From assembly GCF_009671205.1 (NCBI RefSeq), contig NZ_CP045309.1, positions 5,474,001-5,538,000 of the forward strand: a stretch of 64,000 nt of DNA, written 5' to 3'. The translations under genes were made by a program, and so were the position numbers. Shown here piece by piece: positions 25,767-34,395 of the stretch (positions within the stretch are counted from its first letter, which is position 1; every line of letters starts with the position of its first letter). Source of the DNA: Micromonospora terminaliae (GTDB taxonomy: Bacteria > Actinomycetota > Actinomycetes > Mycobacteriales > Micromonosporaceae). Under the pieces are notes generated by a model, which saw only the letters and a program-made list of their open reading frames with translations, was not told the origin of the DNA and did no database searches.

Positions 25767-27122
25767 GTGACCGCCGACGCCACCCGGACCGCCCCCGCCC
25801 TCCGCCGCTGGCAGGCGATCGACACGGCCGCCGGCGGCCTCGCCCTCGACGTGGGCCTCTACGCCCTGTCGGCGGTCTTCGCCGCGGTCACCGCCGCCAC
25901 CTCCACGCTGCTGCCGCACCGCGCCTGGGGCACCCTCGCCACCATCGGCTACGCCCTGGCGGCACTCGCCGCGACCGCCCAGCTCCTGGCCCGGCACCGG
26001 CGTCCCGGCACCGCCCTCGCCGCCCTGCCCGCCCGCTGGGCGGTCACCGGCTTCGTCTGGGCCACCACCGCACTGCTGCCGGTGGTCGCCCAGAGCATGC
26101 AGCGCGCCGGCGGCCGGACCGACCGGGCGCAGGAGGAGGTGGTGGTGGTGGAGCACGCCGGGGCGCGGCTCGCCGAGCACGGCACCCCCTACCTCGGGCA
26201 CGACGCGATCGCCGCCCTGCCGCCCGGCGAGCAACTGCTCGGCTACACCCCCTACCAGCCGGGCATGGCGCTGTTCGGGCTGCCCCGCGCCGCCGCCGAC
26301 ACCTGGTGGACCGACGCGCGGGTCTGGTTCGCCCTGGTCACCGCGCTGGTGTTGGCCGCCGCCGTGCACACCCTCCGGACCACCGCCGGCTCCACGGCAC
26401 CGCCTCGGGACGCCGCCGTGCTGCGCGCGGCCCAGGCCGCCACCGTCCTGCCCATCTGCGCGCTCACCCTCGCCACCGGCGGCGACGACCTGCCCGTACT
26501 CGCGCTCTGCGTCCTCGCCCTGGCCCTGGCCGCCGCCGGCCGGCCCGGCCGCGCGGGCCTCGCGGTCGGCGCGGCCGGCGCGCTGAAGCTCTTCGCGTGG
26601 CCGGTCGCGGTCGTGCTGGTCTGCTGGGCCGCCACCCGCCGGGCCGGCACGCGCACCGCCCTGGGCGCCCTCGGCCTGCCGGTCCTCGCGCTGCTCCCGG
26701 TGCTGCTGGTCGACCGCGACGCCCTGGTGGAGAACGTGCTGCGCTTCCCGCTCGGGCACGGGCTGGTGACCAGCCCCGCGCAGTCCCCGTTCCCCGGCCA
26801 CCTGATCGCGAGCGCGCTGCCCGGCGGCCGGCTGGTCGCCGCCGCGCTGCTGGCGGCCGTCGCGGTGGCGATCGCCGTCCGGCTGCTGCGCCGCCCGCCG
26901 CGCACCGCCGCCGCCACCGCCCTGATCTGCGGGTACGGGCTGCTCGCCGCGATCCTGCTGATGCCCTCGACCCGCTTCGGCTACCTGCTCTACCCGATCG
27001 CCCTGCTGGTCCTCGCCCCCGCCCTCGCGCTCGCCGGGCACCGCCCCGACGTCGCTCCCGGACCGCCTTTCCCGGCAACTGGCCGGCGCGGCCCGGCCGG
27101 AGGGCGTAGACCTGAGGCATGA
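25767..27122 (+). CDS. GT87-like multi-pass membrane protein
   Basis: 451 aa with about ten membrane segments and a first external loop containing L-L-G-Y-T-P-Y-Q-P-G-M-A-L-F, which resembles the YPP(F/G) loop of DUF2029/GT87 glycosyltransferases. G-A-L-K-L-F-A-W-P corresponds to the family Lys-Xaa-Xaa-Xaa-Xaa-Pro segment. Sugar donor and acceptor are unknown. GTG 25767 is preferred because upstream codons overlap the GGDEF-EAL gene. Its stop overlaps the ATG of the phosphoribosyltransferase gene (ATGA). The Gly/Pro/Arg-rich last 30 residues are not part of the fold. Confidence 0.75.
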   Translation: MTADATRTAPALRRWQAIDTAAGGLALDVGLYALSAVFAAVTAATSTLLPHRAWGTLATIGYALAALAATAQLLARHRRPGTALAALPARWAVTGFVWATTALLPVVAQSMQRAGGRTDRAQEEVVVVEHAGARLAEHGTPYLGHDAIAALPPGEQLLGYTPYQPGMALFGLPRAAADTWWTDARVWFALVTALVLAAAVHTLRTTAGSTAPPRDAAVLRAAQAATVLPICALTLATGGDDLPVLALCVLALALAAAGRPGRAGLAVGAAGALKLFAWPVAVVLVCWAATRRAGTRTALGALGLPVLALLPVLLVDRDALVENVLRFPLGHGLVTSPAQSPFPGHLIASALPGGRLVAAALLAAVAVAIAVRLLRRPPRTAAATALICGYGLLAAILLMPSTRFGYLLYPIALLVLAPALALAGHRPDVAPGPPFPATGRRGPAGGRRPEA

Positions 27123-27751
27123 CCACCTACCGCGACCGCGCCGAGGCCGGACGCATCCTCGCCGGCCGGCTCGGCGACCTCGCCGGTCGACCCGGCGTCA
27201 TCGTCCTCGGGCTGGTCCGCGGCGGCGTACCCGTCGCCCAGGTGATCGCCGACCGGCTCGGCGCGCCGCTGGACGTGCTGGTGATCCGGAAGCTCGGCAT
27301 GCCCTGGGCCCCCGAGGTCGCCTACGGCGCACTCGGCCCCGGCGGCGTGCAGGTGCTCAACGACATGATCGCCGACCGCATCGACCCGGACGAGCGCGCC
27401 GACGTACGCCGGCGCGAGCAGACCGAACTGGACCGCCGCGAGCAGCTCTACCGGGGCGGCCGCCCCCAGCTCGACCTGGCCGGGCGCACCGCCGTCATCG
27501 TCGACGACGGGCTGGCCACCGGCGCCACCGCCCGCGCCGCCGTGCAGGTGGCCCGGCACCTGGGCGCCGCCCGCGTGGTGGTGGCCGTCCCGGTCGGCTC
27601 CGACCAGGCGTACGAGATGCTCGCCGCCGAGGCCGACCAGGTGATCTGCGACCAGATCCCACCCGATTTCGCCGCCGTCGGGGCCTACTACGACGACTTC
27701 CACGAGGTCTCCGACGACGAGGTGACGCAGGCGCTCAGCGCCACCGCGTGA
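27119..27751 (+). CDS. Phosphoribosyltransferase domain protein
   Basis: 210 aa. It has the type I PRTase fold: V-I-V-L-G-L-V-R-G-G-V-P-V-A near the N-terminus and the PRPP loop V-I-V-D-D-G-L-A-T-G-A-T-A (about residues 124-136) with two acidic residues and T-G-A-T. Related proteins of about this size are annotated only as phosphoribosyltransferases; some act in stress responses. A nucleobase substrate is not apparent. It is coupled by ATGA to the membrane protein before it. Confidence 0.88.
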   Translation: MTTYRDRAEAGRILAGRLGDLAGRPGVIVLGLVRGGVPVAQVIADRLGAPLDVLVIRKLGMPWAPEVAYGALGPGGVQVLNDMIADRIDPDERADVRRREQTELDRREQLYRGGRPQLDLAGRTAVIVDDGLATGATARAAVQVARHLGAARVVVAVPVGSDQAYEMLAAEADQVICDQIPPDFAAVGAYYDDFHEVSDDEVTQALSATA

Positions 27752-27774
27752 TTCCACCGGGTACCTTCGGTGTC

Positions 27775-28155
27775 ATGCAGCTCACCTGCCCCAAATGCCA
27801 TGGAGAGATGCGCCAGTACGAGCGCAGCGGAGTGATCATCGACCAGTGCGGCGAATGCCGCGGCATCTTCCTCGACCGCGGCGAACTCGAGAAGCTGTTC
27901 GAGGCTGAGGCGAACTGGAACCAGCAGCACGGCGCGCGGCAGGCCGCGCCGGCCGGAGGCGGCTACACCCCGCCCCCGCCCCCGCCGCCCGCCGCCGCTC
28001 CCCACCAGCCCGGCTACGGCGCCGTCCCACCGCCGCCCCCGCCGCCGCCCGGCCACGGCTACGCGCAGCCCGCGTACGGCCAGCACTACGGCTACCACGG
28101 CCACTACCGCCGCAAGAAGAAGCACCACGGCTTCCTCGGCGAACTGTTCGACTGA
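27775..28155 (+). CDS. TFIIB-type zinc-ribbon protein with Pro-rich tail
   Basis: 126 aa. The N-terminal zinc ribbon has C-P-K-C (residues 5-8) and C-G-E-C (25-28), then R-G-I-F-L-D-R-G-E-L-E, the zf-TFIIB (YjjQ-like) pattern seen in small bacterial proteins of unknown function. After residue 60 it is Pro/Gly/Tyr/His-rich low complexity, ending in a basic cluster and G-F-L-G-E-L-F-D. ATG 27775 begins the zinc ribbon; the upstream ATT/ATC-rich extension has no support. It follows the PRTase gene by 23 bp. Confidence 0.85.
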   Translation: MQLTCPKCHGEMRQYERSGVIIDQCGECRGIFLDRGELEKLFEAEANWNQQHGARQAAPAGGGYTPPPPPPPAAAPHQPGYGAVPPPPPPPPGHGYAQPAYGQHYGYHGHYRRKKKHHGFLGELFD

Positions 28156-28163
28156 CCGTCGCC

Positions 28164-28194
28164 ACGCCGGGCCGGCGACCCACCGGCCCGGCGT
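28164..28194 (+). terminator. Hairpin after the zinc-ribbon gene
   Basis: ACGCCGGGCCGG (28164-28175) pairs with CCGGCCCGGCGT (28183-28194) around a seven-base loop, nine bases past the stop. This is a 12-bp perfect GC stem with no U-tract. Confidence 0.7.
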
Positions 28195-28237
28195 CACCGC
28201 CGTGCCGAGTCCGCCACGTCGTGGCAGGCTGCACGGC

Positions 28238-28921
28238 ATGACCGCGATCCGGCAGCACGAGGCGCTGGCGCAGGCGTACGACGGCATCACGGCCGTCGTC
28301 ACCCCACTCGACGACGCCGACCTGCAACGACCCACCCGCTGCCGCGGCTGGCTCGTCGCCGACCTGCTCTTCCACGTGCTCTGCGACGCGCAACGGGCGC
28401 TCGTCACCCTCGCCAGCCCGGCACCCGGCCCGGCCGACGTCGACGACGTCAGCTACTGGCGCGCGTTCACCCCGGGCGGCGACGACGAGGCGAGCGTGAA
28501 GCACGCCTGGTGGGCCCGCCGCTCCGCCGCCGCCTTCGACCGGCCCAGCGGCGTGGTACGCATCTGGTCCGACACGGCGCCCGCCGCCGCGCGCGCGGCC
28601 GCGGCCGCGGACCCCGACGGGCACGTGACCACGCAGGGGCACGTGCTGCGCGTACCCGATTTCCTCGCCACCCTGACCACCGAGGCGGTCATCCACCACC
28701 TCGACCTGGTGCTGGACCTGCCCGGCGCACCGCTCCCCACGGAGGCCCCCACCCGGGTGGCGGTGGCCACGGTGGACGGGCTGCTCCCCGATGACGCGGT
28801 CCGGCCGACCGGCTGGGACGACCGGGACTACCTGCTCAAGGCCACCGGCCGGGTGCCGCTGACCGACCGCGACCGGCTGGAGCTGGGCGAGGCCGCCGGC
28901 TGGTTCCCCCTGCTCGGGTGA
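28238..28921 (+). CDS. Mycothiol-dependent maleylpyruvate isomerase-type (DinB-fold) protein
   Basis: 227 aa. The N-terminal half (T-R-C-R-G-W-L-V-A-D-L-L-F-H-V-L, about residues 32-47; and E-A-V-I-H-H-L-D-L-V near 150) fits the MDMPI/DinB_2 metal-binding four-helix fold common in actinobacteria, where mycothiol is the thiol cofactor. The exact reaction is unknown: most members are not isomerases. ATG 28238 fits the family start. It is convergent with dnaB, 18 bp between stops. Confidence 0.8.
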   Translation: MTAIRQHEALAQAYDGITAVVTPLDDADLQRPTRCRGWLVADLLFHVLCDAQRALVTLASPAPGPADVDDVSYWRAFTPGGDDEASVKHAWWARRSAAAFDRPSGVVRIWSDTAPAAARAAAAADPDGHVTTQGHVLRVPDFLATLTTEAVIHHLDLVLDLPGAPLPTEAPTRVAVATVDGLLPDDAVRPTGWDDRDYLLKATGRVPLTDRDRLELGEAAGWFPLLG

Positions 28922-28939
28922 CGGCTGCGCCGCTCCGGC

Positions 28940-30343
28940 TCAGACGATGGCCATGTCGACGAATCGGGACAGGTGCAACTGGGCGGCAACCGTGATCGTG
29001 TCCGTCGGGCCATTTCGATGCTTGGCGACGATCAGGTCCGCCTCCCCGGCCCGCGGCGACTCCTTGTCGTAGTAGTCGTCGCGGTGCAACAGGATGACGA
29101 CGTCGGCGTCCTGCTCGATCGAGCCCGATTCACGTAGGTCAGACAGCTGCGGGCGCTTGTCGGTGCGCTGCTCCGGGCCACGGTTCAGCTGGCTCACCGC
29201 GATCACCGGGCACTCGACCTCCTTGGCCAGCAGCTTCAGGCCACGGGACAGGTCCGCGACCTCCTGCTGCCGGCTCTCGGTGCGCTTCGGCGAGGTCATC
29301 AGCTGGAGGTAGTCGACCACGATCAGCTTGAGGTCGTGCTTCTGCTTGAGCCGCCGCGCCTTGGCCCGGATCTCCATGAGGTTCATGCTCGGCGTGTCGT
29401 CGACGAAGAGCGGCGCCTCGCTGATCTCACCCATGCACCGGGCCAGCTTGGTCCAGTCGTCGTCGGAGAGTTGGCCGCTGCGCAGCACGTGCAGCGGGAC
29501 GCGCGCCTCGGCCGAGAGGAGTCGCATGACGATCTCGACCTTGCTCATTTCCAGCGAGAAGATCGCCGACGCCTGGTTGGCCCGAATGGCGGCGTTCCGG
29601 GCAAAGTCCATAGATGCGGTACTTTTACCCAAGCCCGGCCGGCCGGCCACGATGATGAGCTGCCCCGGGTGCAGGCCGTTGAGCAGGCGGTCGAGGTCGC
29701 TGAATCCGGTCGGCACACCGGTCATCACCCCGCCCTGGGCACCCACCGCCTCGATCTCGTCGAGCGTCGGCTGCAGCATGTCGGCCAGGACGGCGAAGTC
29801 CTCGCTGACCCGCTTCTCGGTCACCTCGTAGACCGCCTGCTGGGCGAGGTCGACGACGTCGTCGACGTCCCGGCTGCCGCCCTGGCCGGTGCCGTAGCCG
29901 AGCTGGACGATCCGGGTGCCGGCCTCGACGAGCCGGCGGAGCACGGCCCGCTCGCCGACGATGCGGGCGTAGTAGGCCGCGTTGGCCGCGGTGGGGACGC
30001 TGGCGATCAGGGTGTGCAGGTAGGGTGCGCCGCCGATCCGCGCCAGGTCGCCGGAGTCGGCGAGCGCGGCGGCCACGGTGATCGGGTCGGCCGGCTCACC
30101 GCGGCCGTAGATGTCGAGGATCGCGTCGAAGATGGTGGCGTGCACCGGGCGGTAGAAGTCGTTCGACTTGAGGATCTCGACGACGTCCGCGATGGCGTCC
30201 TTGGAGAGCAGCATGCCGCCGAGGACGCACTGCTCGGCGGCCACGTCCTGAGGCGGGGTCTTCTCGAACTGGCCGTCCCGCTGCGCGGGCGCGGGCGGCT
30301 GCCCCCCGGCCCGCTCCGAGCGCGTCTCGTCGGTGACCGACAC
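28940..30343 (-). CDS. dnaB: Replicative DNA helicase DnaB
   Basis: 467 aa hexameric helicase that unwinds the fork ahead of Pol III. The N-terminal helical domain starts near residue 30 (P-P-Q-D-V-A-A-E-Q-C-V-L-G). The RecA-like domain shows Walker A AGRPGLGKST (233-242), V-V-D-Y-L-Q-L-M (Walker B) and S-Q-L-N-R-G-P-E-Q-R with the arginine finger. Length is normal and no intein is inserted, although inteins are frequent in actinobacterial DnaB. GTG 30343 follows AAGGGGGGA, a strong ribosome-binding site. It is transcribed alone; a plus-strand gene separates it from rplI. Confidence 0.98.
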   Translation of the reverse strand: MSVTDETRSERAGGQPPAPAQRDGQFEKTPPQDVAAEQCVLGGMLLSKDAIADVVEILKSNDFYRPVHATIFDAILDIYGRGEPADPITVAAALADSGDLARIGGAPYLHTLIASVPTAANAAYYARIVGERAVLRRLVEAGTRIVQLGYGTGQGGSRDVDDVVDLAQQAVYEVTEKRVSEDFAVLADMLQPTLDEIEAVGAQGGVMTGVPTGFSDLDRLLNGLHPGQLIIVAGRPGLGKSTASMDFARNAAIRANQASAIFSLEMSKVEIVMRLLSAEARVPLHVLRSGQLSDDDWTKLARCMGEISEAPLFVDDTPSMNLMEIRAKARRLKQKHDLKLIVVDYLQLMTSPKRTESRQQEVADLSRGLKLLAKEVECPVIAVSQLNRGPEQRTDKRPQLSDLRESGSIEQDADVVILLHRDDYYDKESPRAGEADLIVAKHRNGPTDTITVAAQLHLSRFVDMAIV

Positions 30344-30555
30344 GGGTCCCCCCTTGCTGCGTCGGATCGGATCCAGCTTCGCCGCCGGGTGTGACAACTT
30401 CCGACGACCTCCTGGTCGATCGGGGGTCATCGCCCGGGCGGTCGGGGGACCACGATACGGAACCCGAGCTCAGCCGCTCAACAGCACCGGTGGACGAGCC
30501 TCGGGACAACCTGTGGACGCCGGTGGACCGACATGTGCGCAGGGTGTGCACAGGG

Positions 30556-30564
30556 TGTGGATAA
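30556..30564 (-). promoter_or_regulatory. Perfect consensus DnaA box upstream of dnaB
   Basis: TTATCCACA on the minus strand, about 210 bp upstream of the dnaB start. It is an exact match to the classical DnaA box, whereas high-GC actinobacteria more often use TTGTCCACA. Confidence 0.65.
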
Positions 30565-30665
30565 GTGATGGGGAATTTCGGCTGGCTCGGCGCTGACCTG
30601 CGGTTATTCAATCCCCACCCTGTGGACGGAAGATTTCGGGTCGAGCTTGGGCGCCGTTCGTCCCG

Positions 30666-30671
30666 TACTAT
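30666..30671 (+). promoter_or_regulatory. -10 element for the WDR membrane protein gene
   Basis: TACTAT fits TANNNT well. It places the transcription start near 30678, downstream of the TTG at 30647, so the longest possible frame cannot be translated in full. This supports the GTG at 30737. A matching -35 is not clear. Confidence 0.5.
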
Positions 30672-30736
30672 CTCTGCGAACGGCTACACCTGGACAGCGG
30701 ATTGCGCTATGGGTTGAGAAGGGTCACGCTCCGGCC

Positions 30737-32332
30737 GTGAGAAACCGGGACTGGGGAAGCGGGGAGGGCAGCCCGCGCGAGCGCCGCCCGAGGCCCTCCT
30801 GGGCCGCTCCCGCCGGCCCGCTCCCGATCGAATCCTCCGCCCCGGAGAGCTACCGCACGCCGAGTCGCCGGCGCGCCGTCGAGCGTGGCCAGGACGAGCC
30901 GGTCGACACCTACCTTCCGCGGTGGGCGCTCGAGTCGGGCATCCGGCGGGCCGACGGCGGCGGCCGGCACGCCGCGCGCGACGACGAGGACGCCGACCCG
31001 CCGTACTCGGGTGGGGGCTGGCGGGCGGAGCCTTCCTGGCGCCGCGACGACGACCGCCGCGACCTGCGCGCCATCGGCGCCGGCCCGGCGTCGGACCACA
31101 CCGCCGAGTGGACCATGGACACCCCGCAGGATCAGGGGTACGTGGGAAGCCGGCGGGCCGACGGGGTCGAGGGTGAGCCGGTGTCCGGCGTGGCCCCGCG
31201 GAGCCGGCCGCGTCGCGCGGCGACCCGGCGGCCGCAGGTGACCTGGTCGGGGCTGGAGGAGTCGCCCACGTCCGGCGAGGACGGTGACCGGTGGGAGACG
31301 GAGCGGCCGACCCGGCGCAGCCGGCGCGTGACGGCCGATTCGTGGTCGCGGCCGGCGGTGGACCCGTGGGAGCGGGGCCGGGCGGCCGAGCCCGATCCGG
31401 CGGAGCAGCCGGCGGTCGACCCGTGGGACGCGTCGGGCGTGCACGCGTGGGCTCGTTCCACCGGCTCGGCCCGGTGGGACCAGGCGGAGGACCGCTGGGA
31501 CCGGACGGAGCACACCGGCCAGTGGGACCGCTTCCCGGAGGCCGGCGCATGGGACCGGCGCGCCGGGACGGGCGCGTGGGACCGGCGCGCGGGCACCGGC
31601 CCGTGGGACCGGTCCGGCGACACCGCCCAGTGGGACCGGGCGCGGGAGACGGGTGCCTGGGACCGGAGCGCGGAGGTCGACCCGTGGGACCGGACGGCGC
31701 CGCCGGTACCGGCCCGGGAGGGTTGGGCGTCGCCGGAACGGGCCGAGGCGTTCTGGTCCGGCACGCGGCTGGCCGGCGACGATCCGCGCTGGACGGAGAC
31801 GCCGCCGTCGGCCCCGCGGTCGCCGATGGTCGCCTCCCCCGCGCCACGCCCGGCGCCTCGCCGCCGGCCGGTCGCGCCGGTGGCGGCGGGCGGGGCCGGC
31901 GCGTCGACGCTGCGGCGGCGGGTGGAGACGGTCGGCGGCGGGTCGTGGGGCCGCCGGCTCGAGGACGACCTGCTCGACCCGGATCCCGGTGGTCCGCTGC
32001 GGCCGCTGGCCTACACGGCCGCGTGCTATCTGGTGCCGGCGTTGCTGCTCGTCGTCGGGCTGGTGTTCCTCGACGGGCAGCCGCCGGCGGGGTGCGTCAC
32101 CGACATCACCGGGGGTGGTTGTGACTCGCCGCGTGCGCACGCCGTCGCCTCGTTGGTCGCGGGGGCGCCGCGGTTCGGGTTGGCGCTGCTGAGCAGTCTC
32201 GTGGTGGCGGTGGTGCTGCGCCGGGTCGGCACGACCTGGCGGTCGGCGACGGTGGCGTTGGCGGCGGCCGTGGTGGGCGGTGGTCTCTCCACCGTGGTGA
32301 TCAGCGCGGTGACGGGCCAGCCGATCGGGTGA
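30737..32332 (+). CDS. Membrane protein with Trp-Asp-Arg nonapeptide repeats
   Basis: 531 aa, not a family I recognise. Residues 1-400 are predicted disordered: Arg, Asp, Glu, Pro and Trp rich, with R-R-D-D-D-R-R-D and many single Trp residues. Residues 254-316 hold seven tandem nonapeptides starting W-D-R. The last ~110 residues carry three to four membrane helices (A-C-Y-L-V-P-A-L-L-L-V-V-G-L-V-F; L-A-L-L-S-S-L-V-V-A-V-V-L; ending in V-V-G-G-G-L-S-T-V-V-I-S-A-V) and one Cys-rich external loop (G-C-V-T-D-I-T-G-G-G-C). The long tail is probably cytoplasmic. GTG 30737 is supported by the -10 at 30666. The gene sits between dnaB and the rplI operon and ends at a strong terminator. Confidence 0.7.
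   Translation: MRNRDWGSGEGSPRERRPRPSWAAPAGPLPIESSAPESYRTPSRRRAVERGQDEPVDTYLPRWALESGIRRADGGGRHAARDDEDADPPYSGGGWRAEPSWRRDDDRRDLRAIGAGPASDHTAEWTMDTPQDQGYVGSRRADGVEGEPVSGVAPRSRPRRAATRRPQVTWSGLEESPTSGEDGDRWETERPTRRSRRVTADSWSRPAVDPWERGRAAEPDPAEQPAVDPWDASGVHAWARSTGSARWDQAEDRWDRTEHTGQWDRFPEAGAWDRRAGTGAWDRRAGTGPWDRSGDTAQWDRARETGAWDRSAEVDPWDRTAPPVPAREGWASPERAEAFWSGTRLAGDDPRWTETPPSAPRSPMVASPAPRPAPRRRPVAPVAAGGAGASTLRRRVETVGGGSWGRRLEDDLLDPDPGGPLRPLAYTAACYLVPALLLVVGLVFLDGQPPAGCVTDITGGGCDSPRAHAVASLVAGAPRFGLALLSSLVVAVVLRRVGTTWRSATVALAAAVVGGGLSTVVISAVTGQPIG
31496..31693 (+). repeat. Tandem 27-bp coding repeat (W-D-R-x6)
   Basis: Seven perfect-period 27-bp units from 31496 to 31684, then an eighth W-D-R. Each unit begins TGGGACCG and encodes W-D-R plus six variable residues, e.g. 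WDRRAGTGA twice in a row. W-D-Q and W-D-A variants lie just upstream. Two adjacent units (31550-31603) are nearly identical, which suggests slippage or recombination. Confidence 0.9.
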
Positions 32333-32363
32333 GGCCACGGCCGGGAGTTCCCGGCCGGACATG

Positions 32364-32402
32364 CGGAAGGGCCCGCACCGGGTGTCGGTGCGGGCCCTTC
32401 CG
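32364..32402. terminator. Strong hairpin terminator between convergent genes
   Basis: CGGAAGGGCCCGCACCG (32364-32380) and its exact complement (32386-32402) form a 17-bp stem with a five-base loop. It lies between the WDR membrane protein stop and the rplI stop and can serve both directions. Confidence 0.88.
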
Positions 32403-32417
32403 TCGTGCGGTGGGGTG

Positions 32418-32864
32418 TCAGCCCTTGACCACGTTCAGGTCGAACTTGGCGGTCACCTCGGGGTGCAGCCGGATGCTGACCGGGTAGGCGCCGAGCGACT
32501 TGATGTGGCTGGGCAGCACCAGCCGGCGGCGGTCCAGGGTCGGGCCGCCGGCCGCCTTGACGGCGTCGACGATCTCGGCCGGGGTGACCGAGCCGAACAG
32601 CCGACCGCCGTCGCCGGCGCGGGCCTTCAGGTTGACCTTCAGACCCTCGACCTGGGCCTTGACCTCGTTGGCGTGGTCGAGGTCGCGGATCTCGCGGGCC
32701 GCGCGGGCCCGCTGGATGACCGTGACCTGCTTCTCCGCGCCCTTGGTCCAGGCGATCGCGAAGCCCTGCGGCAGCAGGTAGTTACGGCCGTAGCCGTCCT
32801 TGACCTCGACGATGTCGCCCGGGGCACCGAGGCCGGACACCTCCTGAGTCAGGATGATCTTCAT
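32418..32864 (-). CDS. rplI: Large ribosomal subunit protein bL9
   Basis: 148 aa, normal bL9 size. The N-terminal rRNA-binding domain reads [13 protein letters not shown] with G-Y-G-R-N-Y-L-L-P near residue 24, the family signature. A long connecting helix and a C-terminal domain ([10 protein letters not shown] near 89) follow. It is the last gene of rpsF-ssb-rpsR-rplI. AGGAGG precedes ATG 32864; 14 bp separates it from rpsR. Confidence 0.98.
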   Translation of the reverse strand: MKIILTQEVSGLGAPGDIVEVKDGYGRNYLLPQGFAIAWTKGAEKQVTVIQRARAAREIRDLDHANEVKAQVEGLKVNLKARAGDGGRLFGSVTPAEIVDAVKAAGGPTLDRRRLVLPSHIKSLGAYPVSIRLHPEVTAKFDLNVVKG

Positions 32865-32878
32865 ATCGGTGCCTCCTC

Positions 32879-33118
32879 TCAGCGGGTCGTGGCCGTGTAC
32901 GGCAGGAGCGCCATCTCGCGGGCGTTCTTGACCGCACGGGCGATCTGCCGCTGCTGCTGCGAGGTCACGCCGGTCACCCGCCGAGCGCGGATCTTGCCGC
33001 GGTCGGAGATGAACTTGCGCAGCAGCGCGGTGTCCTTGTAGTCGATGTAGGTAATCCCGTCCTTGTCGAGCGGGTTCACCTTCTTCTTCGGCTTGCGAAG
33101 TGCCGCAGCCTTGGCCAT
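32879..33118 (-). CDS. rpsR: Small ribosomal subunit protein bS18
   Basis: 79 aa. Family motif [20 protein letters not shown] at residues 24-43, then R-R-V-T-G-V. It has no cysteines, i.e. the zinc-free form. ATG 33118 opens with M-A-K-A-A; the upstream in-frame ATG is within the intergenic gap. It binds 16S rRNA together with bS6, encoded by rpsF in the same operon. Confidence 0.97.
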   Translation of the reverse strand: MAKAAALRKPKKKVNPLDKDGITYIDYKDTALLRKFISDRGKIRARRVTGVTSQQQRQIARAVKNAREMALLPYTATTR

Positions 33119-33159
33119 TGCTCTTGCTCCTGGTTTGCGATCGCGGGCGCTCGGCGCCA

Positions 33160-33672
33160 TTAGAACGGGGGCTCCTCGTCGAAGTTTCCGCCGCCCGAAC
33201 CACCGCGCGAGGGAGCCGGGGCAGCCGAGGCCCAGGGGTCGTCGAAGTTGCCTCCGCCGCCACCCTGGCCACCACCACCACCGAAGCCGCCGCCTCCGCC
33301 ACCCGAGCGGGACATCTTCTGCACCTTCGCCGTGGCGTAGCGCAGCGACGGGCCGATCTCGTCGACCTCCAGCTCGATGACGGTGCGCTTCTCACCCTCG
33401 CGCGTCTCGTACGACCGCTGACGCAGCCGGCCGGACACGATCACCCGGGCGCCGCGCTGCAGCGACTCGGCGACGTTCTCGGCGGCCTGCCGCCAGACCG
33501 TGCACGAGAGGAACAGCGGCTCGCCGTCCTTCCACTCGCCGGACGCCTTGTCCATGAAGCGGGGCGTCGAGGCGACGCGGAACTTGGCGACCGCCGCCCC
33601 GGAGGGGGTGAACCGCAACTCGGGGTCATCGGTCAGGTTGCCGATGACCGTGATGGTGGTGTCTCCTGCCAT
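33160..33672 (-). CDS. ssb: Single-stranded DNA-binding protein
   Basis: 170 aa. OB-fold over residues 1-115 ([18 protein letters not shown], about 3-20; [14 protein letters not shown]), a Gly-rich linker of about 40 residues, and the acidic tail D-E-E-P-P-F that recruits replication and repair enzymes. Being between rpsF and rpsR is the standard bacterial position. GAGGAG lies upstream of ATG 33672. Confidence 0.98.
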   Translation of the reverse strand: MAGDTTITVIGNLTDDPELRFTPSGAAVAKFRVASTPRFMDKASGEWKDGEPLFLSCTVWRQAAENVAESLQRGARVIVSGRLRQRSYETREGEKRTVIELEVDEIGPSLRYATAKVQKMSRSGGGGGGFGGGGGQGGGGGNFDDPWASAAPAPSRGGSGGGNFDEEPPF

Positions 33673-33770
33673 GACCATCTCCTCGCGCACTCATCTCTGT
33701 GCCCTACAGGCTCTCAGAGCCCTCCGACAGCGTCGATGAGGCTTGATCCGGACGTGCCGGGTCTAGATGC

Positions 33771-34061
33771 TCAGCGCATCTCCGGGCGGATGACCTTGGT
33801 GCGCAGCACCGACTCGTTGAGTCGGAGCTGACGGTCCAGCTCAGCCACGGCCTCCGGCGACGCCTGGAGGTCGATGACGGCGTAGATGCCCTCGGCCTTC
33901 TTGTTGATCTCGTACGCGAGGCGCCGGCGGCCCCACACGTCGGTCTTCTCCACCGAGCCACCCGCGGTCCGGATCACGTTCAGGTACGTGTCGAGCGACG
34001 GGGCGACGGTGCGCTCCTCGAGGCTGGGGTCGAGGATCACCATGACTTCGTAATGACGCAA
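33771..34061 (-). CDS. rpsF: Small ribosomal subunit protein bS6
   Basis: 96 aa. [13 protein letters not shown] at the start and the [22 protein letters not shown] motif in the middle identify bS6. The start is a rare TTG at 34059-34061, preceded by AGGAGGTGA (34069-34077). No ATG or GTG could give the conserved N-terminus. It is the first gene of the operon. Confidence 0.97.
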   Translation of the reverse strand: MRHYEVMVILDPSLEERTVAPSLDTYLNVIRTAGGSVEKTDVWGRRRLAYEINKKAEGIYAVIDLQASPEAVAELDRQLRLNESVLRTKVIRPEMR

Positions 34062-34089
34062 GACGTGCTCACCTCCTGTGGGCTAAGCG

Positions 34090-34108
34090 GCCACGGTCCT
34101 TCCGTGGC
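34090..34108 (-). promoter_or_regulatory. Leader hairpin of the rpsF operon
   Basis: GCCACGG and CCGTGGC form a 7-bp stem with a five-base loop, about 30-48 bases upstream of the rpsF TTG on the minus strand. Many rpsF leaders bind the S6-S18 complex for autoregulation. Whether this hairpin has that fold is not established. Confidence 0.3.
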
Positions 34109-34395
34109 AGGAGGTCGTGCGTCGTCACCCGCGACCGGAGCCCGGGGGAACCCGGCCGGACGCGGACAACCGGACCAGGATACCCGGTCCGGACGATCAT
34201 GCCGGGCCCGGTCGCCCACGGCGTCAAGGCGCGGCGACAGGGGCCCACCTCCGGCGTCGCATACCGGAAGGTGGACCCCTGTCCACGGGGCCGCGGGGCG
34301 TCCCGTCCGCATTCCTTGGGTGGGACCTGGGGAGGAACGACCACACCGATGAGGTTGGATCGAGGACGCCCCGCGGAGCTTTATCGTGTTGTTAC

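Larger units (their letters stand above)
30344..30736. promoter_or_regulatory. Divergent region dnaB / WDR membrane protein with DnaA-type boxes
   Basis: 393 bp without a gene. It contains the perfect DnaA box TGTGGATAA (30556-30564; TTATCCACA on the minus strand) and two related sites, TGTGGACGC (30512-30520) and TGTGGACGG (30621-30629), plus TGTGCACAG at 30546-30554. A likely plus-strand -10, TACTAT, is at 30666-30671. The region would suit control of dnaB by DnaA. Confidence 0.6.

Noticed and set aside
28940..30343. Intein in dnaB
   Set aside because: Length 467 aa and all motifs are continuous.
30647..30736. TTG start for the WDR membrane protein
   Set aside because: The best -10 (30666-30671) lies downstream of it.
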